From Liolophura sinensis (lineage: Eukaryota > Mollusca > Polyplacophora > Chitonida > Chitonidae): DNA of 64,000 nt. Below the pieces are notes generated by a model. It saw only the letters and a list, made by a program, of their open reading frames with translations, ran no database searches and was not told where the DNA came from. The DNA is taken from positions 3,844,501 to 3,908,500 of the forward strand of contig NC_088295.1 in assembly GCF_032854445.1 (NCBI RefSeq), given 5' to 3'. Positions 36,992 through 48,900 of this stretch are shown here, piece by piece (position 1 is the first letter of the stretch; the number at the start of each line of letters is the position of its first letter). The position numbers were made by a program, and so were the translations under genes.

Positions 36992-39900
36992 ACCGATCGT
37001 TCTCAAATTTGACATGAAGCAAGAAGGTTACGAGTTCTTTAAAGTTTGCAAAAATGGTTCACTTCCTGTCAAAACTCTGGAAGCTCGCCATTGGTCGAAG
37101 TTGTGACGTCACAAAAAGTTCTCAAGGTCAATTGTTCACATCGTATTCTGATGTATCTTGAGCTGCTGATTCCGAATCTGCTTGTATTTTTTGCATATCT
37201 ATGTAACTTTTTGAGATATAAGCAAAAAACTAAAAAAAGTGACATAACTTCAATGACCTGTAACTCGAGAACTATGGCAGCTAGAAATGTGCAACCTGCA
37301 GGAAATTATAGCCCAAGACATGCTCTTTTGAGCACTTGTCAACGGATTTGAGCTCCGATCAGTAGTTTTTTCGCTACAAGCGTTTAAATCACAACACCGT
37401 TTTTTGTTTAGAAAAAGATGGGAATCCCATTGCTTTAACATGGAGTTAGATGGGGACTGGTCTGGGTTTGTAGTATTTGACCTGATGCTTTCGGCTACAC
37501 TGTCCGTGATCTCCCGAAACGGTTGTAGGATGACATTGATTCCAGTTTCCATCTAACTCCAGTACTCTATTAGATGGAGTAGAGATCTAACTACAACAGC
37601 AAATGACGTGGACCTGTAAAAGTTAGCTTTGTTTTGCGCAGACCTCGTCCTCTTTACTATACGTTAAACAGGCCAGGGTGATTGACAGATATGGACATGT
37701 GCCGTGGTCCAAGTGCTGACTTTCTAACGATGGCTGAGCTATCAGTGAAACAGGGAGTCGGTGCATGGCAGGTCGTGGATTGAGAACTTGCTGTTACACT
37801 GGTCGTGTTTTTGTGTTATTTCTTACAACTAGCGGGCTAAGCCTACCAAGGAACGACCGTTTTTCACTGGGCATAGCGTAGCATCATCAAGGTCGCCGAT
37901 CTATTTGAGGGAATGCAAATGACCGGCCGACTGCCTCAGTGACAAACAGTGTAAGGTCGCATGGAAACTTTGAAAGCCGTGTATGTGGAACATGTGTCCT
38001 TGGAACACATGAAGGGGAAAACATGAAGGGGAAAACGTCATCGATCGGATCCGGGATCCCGGCCTAGGATCTGCTATTCGCAGATCCATTCTAGTTGTAC
38101 CTATATTCATGTCATTCCCCTTTCACAGCATTTACACAAACCGTTAGGGTAGAGATTAAATAGGAAATTGAAACCTTCACTGGAAAATGACTAGAAGATA
38201 ACCTGGATTTCACATCACCAGTATGAACTCAAACCTTTCAATGTGGTGCCAAAATCTAACTTTGCTCTAACTAAGTACTTTGATGATAATCCTTGTTTAG
38301 AAGATGTGAATACTTTTTTGTGGGTGTTGTGATAGGAGTACTTCAGTGTGTGTAACTGTCATTGTTCCAGCCTTCTGATGTCTTGGCAGGGAGGAAGGAT
38401 CCAGCTGGGCTGTCTGGCACCCTGTTAATGGACAGCAATCCTGTCCCAGATAACTTCAAATGTATGGTCGGCTATGTGGTGCAGGTAAGGTATCAGAGAC
38501 AGGTGTGGTGGGAGATGATGCAAAGATTGGTGTACAGTTTACTGGCATATTTTGCTACATCTTCTGGCATTTAGGGCATTATAAATGTGCCAACATAAGG
38601 ATTATGCGCCTGAAGAGGTTTACATTGAAATCCACATATTGAGAGTGTTAAAATGCAATAGATGTGGTATACTTTACAGCTGGTCTACTGTGCTGAGCTA
38701 GTTAATCGAAAATAGTCAAGACCAATTGTTCTTCCTAGAGGAGTGAAGTCTACTGTTTTATTATTATCATACTTTTTTGTCTGTTTATAGGATGATGTTG
38801 TGATGGGCACATTAACTGTACGTGAAAATCTGTTGTTCTCAGCAACCCTGAGATTGCCCAAAGCATATTCTGCAGAAGCCAGGAAGATGCGAGTAGAGGA
38901 AACTATCCAGGAGTTGGGACTGACCAACTGTGCTGATTCCAAGGTACACCAGTTATCCTGGAACTCCAGTACATTATGAACAGTGCAACTAGCATACATA
39001 TGAATTTAAAGTTTGTCTGAAACAAGCTGCAAAACAAGCTTTACAGGACACAAGATTATCCTGCAGCCCCAAGGCTGTCTGCGCTGTTCTTATCTTCCCT
39101 AGGAGAGTCACAAACAAACGTATCAGCCTGAGCAGCCTATGAGGAAAGTGTTCAGCAGAATTTGTGTCCAAGCAAATATCTCTATGGTCTCAAAAAATAG
39201 ATAGTTTGAAATGCAGGTACATGTATGATCAATGCTGCTTGACACAATGTTTAACATGTGAAAGAGTTGAGGAATGTTATTGTTGAAATGTTGCTTCAGA
39301 AATACACCAGAAGCCAGTAAACTAGTGCATCTATTTAGTATTTCCTTTCTGATATTGATTAGGTACGTTCTGTATGTTTGAGAGGAATGTTCATTTTGAT
39401 TGTTTTCTGTAGATTGGTAACGAGTTTATTCGGGGTGTGTCTGGGGGAGAGAGGAAGAGAACTAACATCGGTATGGAGCTGATCATTGCTCCTCCCATTT
39501 TGTTTCTGGATGAACCCACCACAGGCCTGGACGCCAGCACGGCCAACGCGGTCATGCTGCTGCTCAGACGGTAGGCCAAATACAGTGAAGCATATTTCAC
39601 GATATCGTGACATTAGTCATTTATGCATGGGCATATCAGTTTATTCAGACAAGTCTACCAACCAGGGTGTTTACACATTAATTTAACTTTCTTTTCCTAA
39701 GACTTTCAGAAGCCTTTTTAAGTACTTAATAAGATTGATACAGCATAACATGATTTGTGTAAGCAGAATTTCAGAAATTTGACTGAAATATTCTTATGAA
39801 GATATAGAAAGCTGTAATGATGTAGATGAAGTGACAGATATGTAATCTTCACATTAAGTGACTTGAGTGTAGAAAAAGAAATTGTTGATGACAGAAATCC

Positions 39901-42900
39901 TATGATGTACATAGATAGCACAGTGTATTGGGACAATACATGATATCAAATCATCAGTAGTACCCCATCAGATGGTATTACAGTGTAGTAAACATGTATT
40001 AATGAATTCGATTTTGAGTGTTCTTGTGTTTGTGGAAACCTGTCACAAATATTTCAATATGTTGTGTTTTCCTAACCCCTGATTTGATATTGTAAGCAGT
40101 CTACTATCTATGATGGGTACATGTGAACTGTTTAATGGCACCTTCTGGAGAGCCCCTGATATTGTGGTTGTAAGACCCGCTGATATTTCCTTTGCCAGAC
40201 TTGCCCTGCGCGGGAAGACAATCATCTTCTCCATCCACCAGCCTCGCTACTCCATCTACCGTCTGTTTGACTCGCTCATGCTGCTGTCTCATGGGGAGAC
40301 TGTCTACCATGGCCCCTCAGACGAGGCACTCCAGTACTTCCATTCCATTGGTAATTTTAGTTCCACCATTTGTAAAAACTAGCTGTAGAAGGTTGAGCAT
40401 GTTACTCAAGGCTCTGTGTAAGCTATTTTTAGAATGGTATTTCCGTTTTACGTCTTCTGAGTATATAAGTGAAATGTGCAATTAGACAAACTGGATTTGT
40501 TTGTCCTCATGATTTACACATATGAAAACATTCTCAACCCCAGGATTAACATGCACGAAGGTATGCAATGCCTGTGTCAGCTTGACATACTTTGTCTGAC
40601 TTCACAAATATTATCAACTTCTTGCTCATATTTCTGTTGGACAAGAAGCATTGAATGATTCATTTATTTGAAGGCCATCAGTGTGAAGAGCACAACAACC
40701 CTCCAGACTTCTTCCTGGACATCATAAATGGAGATTCCACAGCTGTAACTGGGACAGCCGATGACCAGCCAAATGGTGAGATCAGTTAGTAGTGAGTAGC
40801 TAAATGGTGAGATCAGTTAGTACTGACCTGCTAAATGGTGAGATCTGTTAGTACTGAGCAGGTAAATGGTGAGATCAGTTAGTACTGAGCAGCTGAATGG
40901 TGAGATCAGTTAGTACTGAGCAGCTAAATGGTGAGATCAGTTAGTACTGAGCAGCTAAATGGTGAGATCAGTAAGTACTGAGCAGCTAAATGGTGAGATC
41001 TGTTAGTACTGAGCAGCTAAATGGTGAGATCATTTAGTACTGAGCAGCTAAATGGTGAGATCAGTAAGCACTGAGCAGCTAAATGGTGAGATCTGTTAGT
41101 ACTGAGCAGCTAAATGGTGAGATCATTTATTAGTGCAAGCAATATTGTGAGATTTGTAACTAGTGACCAGCTAAATGTGAAATGCAGTTAGTACTGATCA
41201 ACTAAATAGTGAGATCACCAGGTAAATGTGAGAGCAATAAATGAGTATGAGAAAGTGGTTAGAGCTAATGAGTGACCAACTGCATGCATGTAATATATAC
41301 TACATCTGTGTGTAATTGTAATAAACCTAATTAAAAAGGCGAGGGTTGTTGATACCAGTGCCCCCAATCTGCAAGTAATTTTTTTAATAGGCCAAAGGTT
41401 AGGGTTGTTGATGTGGTCAACATGTGATATTCTCCTTTCCCTATTAACAGGTATCCTCACACATCTCTCCCGTCAAGAAGAAGGTAGGGCAAAGATATCT
41501 TGTACTGATCTGCAATACTCTATTTACCAGTTTATTGTCTGCCATTGCTGAGCCTTGGAGAATGTCACAGTTACTAAACCTTCTCATTATCCCTGTATTA
41601 AATGTACATATTCTGGTGTGGAAGAAAGATAAACCCCTTTGTGTTCTGAGTGTATGCCATACTAAAAATTGCCAAGCAGTATGCCTCGGTGCACTTGTAA
41701 CTCATCTAACATGCTTTGTATCTAGTATTACAGTCATTTTTGCATGCTATTTCTTTGCTTTTTGGTATGAAGATTCTGGAGGGATTATTTCTAGCCTGGC
41801 TACAATCAAATCTCTGCTGTGCTAACCGCTTAATCAGTCACATGCCATCTTTTGTCTTGCTCTGTCTGGCATGCTGTAACAGCAGCTAACCTTTGACCTT
41901 TGATTCCAGGTAGAGGGGGCCATCCTCCAGACTCACCCCAACATGACTATGATGGTATGACCACCTCCATTTACACCAGGCCTCCAAATAGAAGACCTTG
42001 TAAAAAATATTTTAAAAGTCCTGTAATTTATAACCTGTCAGAATTTTGAATGAGGAAAGAGATGAGATTACATTATCTGAAAACCTAGATGTAAAATACA
42101 TGTACATGCGCAAAAAATGCATGTATATGTATGTGCAACTGGTTTCAGGCTATCAAAGGAGATTCAAAAATTGATCACCAGACACCAGGTTCAGGGCAAC
42201 AATTTTTTTGTTTACTGTGGGGCACGCTATTTTGAGGCGTTTTTATGCTACGCCTTTATTAACCTGCACTTGGCTTTATTGCACGAAGTAATGTACTCAG
42301 TTTTTTGCTAGTTGTTATAAAGCTGCTTTACATGTAAACTGATAAGAGATAAGAAGATATTGGCCTGGAATGAGATATTCATAATGTATACATCTTTGGA
42401 AATTGCAATGTTATGAATTTGAATGTTTTTTATATGTATATATGTGATACTATTGTCGGATGTTTGGACATTTTTTTTTAACTTTCTCCTTGTACATTTC
42501 CTGCTGCTCTCCTCAGTGTGGAAGACTCTAATCTCCAGTCATGGTATGTTCAGAGTGCCTTTATAAGGAATGGTGAGATCTGGCGTAGACCTCACCCACT
42601 CTGTTTCTTGTGGATGGGTTTCTTTTTCGTTTGTTTGTTTCTTTTTTTGTGTGTGTATTTGTGTTTTTTGAAGAGCGGCATTGCAATGTTTTTGTAAGAG
42701 AAAATAGTTGGATATTTTTCATGTAGTATTCATGTAGTGTGGTTGTGGATAACAGGATCAAAGGTTTGCATTTCTTCACCTGTAATCAACACGCTCCCTC
42801 TTCAGTTGTTATGGAGTGACTTCTTTTGCAGTGAAAGATCTCTCACCTTGTCCTTCTGGCTGCATCCCCCTCTCCCTCTTCAGTTATCACAGGGTGACTG

Positions 42901-45900
42901 CCACCGTGTACACTGCCCTGCCCCTTCCCCTCCACCCCCCCCCCCTCACTTCCCTTGCGCCCTGCTCTCCCTCTTCAGTTATCACAGGGTGACTGCCACC
43001 GTGTACAGTGCCCTTTCCCTTCCCCTGCACCCCCTCTCCCTCTTCAGTTATCACAGGGTGACTACTACAGTGTACACTGCCCTGTCCCTTATCCCCCCCC
43101 CCTCACTTCCCTTGCGCCCTGCTCTCCCTCTTCAGTTATCACAGGGTGACTGCCACCGTGTACAGTGCCCTTTCCCTCCCCCCCTCTCCCTTACCCTCCA
43201 CCCCCCCCACCTCACTTCCTTTGCGCCCTGCTCTCCCTCTTCAGTTATCACAGGGTGACTACTACAGTGTACACTGCCCTGTCCCTTCCCCTCCACCCCC
43301 CCCCCCTCTCCCTTCCCCTCCACCCCCTCTCCCTCTTCAGTTATCACAGGGTGACTGCCACCGTCTACACTGCCCTGTCCCTTCACCTCCACCCCCCCTC
43401 CCTTCCCCTCCAACCCCTGTCCCTCTTCAGTTATCACAGGGTGACTGCCACTGTGTACACTGCCTTGTCCCTTCCCCTGCACCCCCCCCCCCCCCCACTC
43501 ACTTCCCTTGCGCTCTGCTCTCCCTCTTCAGTTATCACCGGGTGACTACTACAGTGTACACTGCCCTGTCCTTACAGCCCCCCACCCCCTCACTTCCCTT
43601 GCGCCCTGCTCTCCCTCTTCAGTTATCACAGGGTGACTGCCACCTTGTACAGTGCCCTGTCCCTTCCCCTGCACACCCCCCCCCCCCCCCCACACACTTC
43701 CGTTGCGCCCTGCTCTCCCTCTTCAGTTATCACAGGGTGACCACTACAGTGTACACTGCCCTGTCCCTTCCACTGTCCCTTTTCCTGCTCAACCCCCCTG
43801 ATGAGCTCATGTGTTGTATTTTTTTTATTTATTTATTTGATTGGTCAGCAACCTGCGTTTCATGGGTTTCCCCCGCGCTCTGCCCGGTTTCCACCCACCA
43901 TAATGCTGGCTGCCGTCGTATCAGTGAAATATTCTTGAGTATGGTGTAAGACACCAATCAAATAAATAAATAAATAAATATTTATCTGATTGGTGTTTTA
44001 TGCTGTACTCAAGAATAGTTCACTGATACGTCGGCAGCCAGCATTATGGTGGGAGGGAACCGGGCGGGTGAAAACCAACGGCCATCTGCAGGTTGCTGAC
44101 AGACCTTCCCACATATAGCCGAAGAGGAAGCCAGCATGAGCTGGACTTGAACTCACGGTGACTGCATTGGTGAGAGACTCCTGGGTCATTATGCTGCACT
44201 TACGTGCTAACCAACTGAGCCACAGAGGCCCCCTCATGTGTTGTAAGATTTAACTAGCTTCCCTATAAACAGTATTGCTGTCTTTACCGCGCTTCCCTTA
44301 CTCCCCACAAAGTGGTGCATCTGGTGCAATGGCTTGCTAAGTGATGCTTACTGTGGATAGGAAATTGATTTTTACCTCCTTAAGTTTTTATGTTGCGATG
44401 GTTATCGTGATTGTTTCAGAGAGGGGCACTGATTCTCCTGTTCACTGTGAACTGGTGGGACAGTTCCGAAAATCCGGGCATAAACAGAGGTATGTGTTCT
44501 GTTGAATGGTTCTCTTCTTCATTGCTAGTCCTCATTAATTAGCTCAGTATGATATGAGGATTTAGAACTAGAATGTTTGGCAAGTATGGATTTGTGGTGT
44601 GCTAAATTATGCTACAGTTCTGAATACGGAGAGCCCTACGGATATTTGACATGACACTCCACAGGCGTAAATTCACTGGGTAGTCACGCTTAATCTTCAC
44701 ACACAGTTTTCTCCCAAATTCCCATTTATCACAAAATAACGATAATAAAACAATCTATGAGGGCCAAACTTTAGATTATTTGGCCTACTAGCAGACGAGA
44801 TGAAGATGTCGAATTGCGATCAGAGCAACACCTACACACATGCTTTTGCACCCCCGCAGCAAAACATTTCTTGTTCATTCGGGAGTCATTCGAAAGACTG
44901 TCAACTGAGCTATTGCCTATGTTTCGTAGATTTAAATACTTAATAGTTAATCGAGTACCCTCAGATGAAATTTTAGGCATACAGATTGGTTTTTTCTACA
45001 TGTAAATAGATACAAGCCACTTACAATCACAGATCTTGAAATTTCTACGTGTCTACCCATCAATCACATGATTTGTGCTGGAGAAAGGCAAAACAATAAT
45101 CTTATCTGTGGTTGGCGACTCCATGAATCACATCTGGGCAAAACTCTTAAAGAAGAAATCATAAAACATTTTCTTCATAAAGCCAGTGACGGTGTTGTGC
45201 GAACTGCTAATGTGATAACTCAAACAAATCCTGTCTTCCGATATGCCGGACCTGCACACAGTGCTACGGAAAAGGGGTAAAAGTAATTTGTTGTAGTTTC
45301 GAGGAACATCGCATGGATTATGTTTTCTGTGTTGAATGGAGTTGCGGATTTACAAACACGGGAAAAGGAACTCTTCTGCAAGAAGACAGTTCTGACTGTA
45401 AAGAAACAAAATTGTATGTGTAGACTAACATACTAAATTGAAGTTAAATGGACACGATGACACATATTTCTTAGTGAAATTCGTTTTCAGCTAAAATACA
45501 TTTGTACACATATTCGTTGCATAATGAGGACTCTCAGCAGCCAACCCTTGACCAGATAACGGTGTTAGGTAACTTGCACGTAGGCCTAACCTGAATAATT
45601 GGTTAGTCTAAAGTGTACATTGTGGATGTAGATTCCTTGTTTGGCGTGGTCATGCTTTGAGACCATGTTTGGAATGTAAAGGTTTGTGATAGACATCGCC
45701 TGTTTTAATACTTTCTTCGATTTCATTCATGGGTATATTTAGAGATCTACATGTAGGCCTACTAGTAGGGGGACCTGCACACCTCACTCTCAGTGACCAC
45801 CCCATTAAGTGCCTTGAAGGGGTCTCATCTGTCATCTTGCGACCAACTCAGATCATGGGAAAGTTAACAACAGTACTACATGTGCAAAACTTCAGGTCAT

Positions 45901-48900
45901 TTACCATGAAGTACAGTGTGCTAAGTGCTGTGCCTTGTGATTGCAGACTCCATGAGGAGTTGGACCCAATCCTGAAGGACTATGAACAGAGGGTACACCG
46001 TGGGGAGGCTATTATCATCCCCAAAGTAGACTATGCCACATCATTCTGGACACAGGTAACAAACTTTTTGTTAGGCAAGAACTATTCATTTACAATTCAG
46101 CTGGAGTTTGACATCGGAAGGTTTGGTCTGTATGTTCACTGTACAAAGGACAGTTGTTTTCTCCTCAGTATTTCTCCTGGCTTCAATCAGATTTCCTCCT
46201 CACATAAACCAGATTCAGGTCTTAAGTACAGTGTGCCAATCATACAAGCAAAAGCATATAAACAACTGAATAAATAAATTTGTTAAAATATTTAGGCAAA
46301 GGTTGGTGGACAGTAGGAGTAGTACAGTGGACAGTAGGAGTAGTGCAGGGGACAATAACAGAAGGTGCAGTAACAGTACAAGGGACAGCAACAGTACAAG
46401 GTGCAGTAACAGTACCAAGTGCAGTAACAATGCAAGGTGCAGTAACAGTACAAGGGACAAGAACAATAACAATTGTGCAACGGATAGCATTACTCAGTAC
46501 AGAAGACAGTAACAGTACAAAGGGTTGTAACAGTACAAGGGACAATAACAGTACAAGTGGTAATAACAGTACTAGGTGCAGTAACAGTACAAGTGGCAAG
46601 GGACAATAACAGAACAAGGTGCAGTAGCAGTACAAGGTGCAGTAGCAGTACAAGGTGCAGTAAGAGTGCCAAGTGCAGTAACAGCACAAGGGACAGGGAC
46701 AACGACAATTGTGCAAGGGACAGCATAACTTGGTACAGGGGACAGTAACAGTACAAGGTGCAGTAACAGTACAAGAGACAGTAACAGCACAAAGGACAAT
46801 AACAGCACAAAAGACAGTAACAGTACAAGGGACAGTAACAGTGCAATGGACAATAACAATGGTCCAAATGACTGCAGCAATAGTACAGGAGACAGTAACA
46901 GTACAAGGTACAATAACAGTGGTCCTGTGACTGTACCAATAGTACAGGGGATAGCTACAAGCTACACATTACAGTACAAGGTACAGTAATGGAACAGATA
47001 ACAGTAACAGTATCAGGAACAGTTGTAATATAAGGGGCAACAAAAGTACGAGGGTCAGCAACAGTACAGGGGAGAGTAACTTATTATTTGTATCAGTGGC
47101 ACAAAAGATGAATAAATATGACCCTGTGGATTGTTTCACCTTTGTGATTTAAATTTCTTAACTTCCTTTTCTCACATGCAGCTCCGTGTCGTGTCTCAAA
47201 GAGCTGTGAAGAATATTGTGAGAAATCCTCAAACCTCGATTCTTCAGGTGAGCTGCCACCTGCATACGATAATGTAAACATTATTTCTTGTTATTATTGC
47301 AGTAAGTGTTCCAAATGCTTTAAAAAAGAATAGATATGTTTTGTTATTCTTTATAATGAGTGATGTATAAACAGAATTTGACTATTGATCAATGTAATTT
47401 GGCTGGTATTGTTGCTTTGTACTGAAATATAGTGGTATTGTTTGGGAGCTGTGATTGGTTAGATTTCACATGATAGCAAAGCTACACTGCAGTATGTATT
47501 TTTTTGTGAGCTGAAAATTTGTTATTCAGGCTGTTTGAAGAAAATAAAGAGCATTTTTCTTATGATTTGAACGTAAGTTTGTGCTGAATCTGCTTTAGCT
47601 CTCAGTTTGTATGTTCACATGTACTAGTGAAATAAACAGTGTTTGCTATGTTAACATGTGTTTGTTGTGTAATTTGTGCTTTTTATCTCTTGCAGGTGAT
47701 TGTCATGATCATATTTGGTCTGATCGTGGGAGCTATCTATTTCCAGATTGAGCCTTCCCTTAAGTCAGGTGTACAGAACAGGTATGATGATACCCTAAAC
47801 ATCCTGCTCTCTGTAGTACGCTACTATTGAGTTCTAATTGTGACTTGTGAAGATAAATGGTTCTAGTTAGGCAATAACCAACAGTCCCTTTTGTTCTGTA
47901 ACACAGTTACATAGCCTGTAATTGTGTATGCTACAGACATGTGTTTACAGTTTGAATGTGTCTTGTGAGCTAGCTGATCTCTTTGAGTGCATATATTTGG
48001 ACATAAAGCATTTTTGAAACATTTTCAAAGTAAAAATTTAGTTATGTTTTTTTTGTCTATAGTAGTAGGTCTCCAGTATATGTATTTAACATGGCTGTGC
48101 CTTCAATATATGTACCCTTAATTCTTCAACCTTTTCAACTGCCACTGGGACCAATATTTGAAACATTCTGAAAGAACTATGGGCTGTGGAGAAATAACTT
48201 GCACAGCTTCATGAAGCCTTCATCTTTAACAAGAATACTCACAGATTATCCTGAAGATGAACAGAGATGTGTCATTTTGTATTTATTTTGTTCCATAGAG
48301 TGGGTGCCTTCTTCTTCATCATTATGAATCAGGTGTTTGGGAATTTGTCAGCTGTAGAGCTCTTCATTAAGGAACGGGTAATATTTATGTGAGTATGAAA
48401 TTTATGTGAGTATGATGTTCATATGATATTTATGTGAGTGTGATATTTACAATATATGTGAGTATAATATTTATGTGACAATATTTACAATGTATGTGAG
48501 TATGATACTTATTTGACGATATTACAATGTATGTGAGTATGATATTTATGTGACGATATTTACAATGTATGTGAGTATGATACTTATGTGACGATATTTA
48601 CAATGTATGTGAATATGATATTTATGTGACGATATTTACAATGTATGTGAGTATGATACTTATGTGACGATATTTACAATGTATGTGAGTATGATACTTA
48701 TGTGACGATATTTACAATGTATGTGAGTATGATACTTATGTGACGATATTTACAATGTATGTGAGTATGATACTTATGTGACGATATTTACAATGTATGT
48801 GAGTAGGATATTTATGTGACGATATTTACAATGTATGTGAGTAGGATATTTATGTGCTGTAGAACTCATTGACACTGAGTAGAATAACATTCATGTTAGT

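Noticed and set aside
35404-37552. Paired open frames of 60-130 codons on both strands in intron 2
   Set aside because: They occur at equivalent places in both Helitron-like units, overlap each other antisense and lack domains.
42737-43949. Long Pro/Ser-rich frames on the + strand and Gly-rich frames on the minus strand
   Set aside because: They read the acceptor-like minisatellite and its C runs; no start or splice context and no conservation signal.
46215-46939. Leu- and Cys/Tyr-rich frames resembling membrane proteins
   Set aside because: Artefacts of the ACAGTA-type repeat read on the minus strand.
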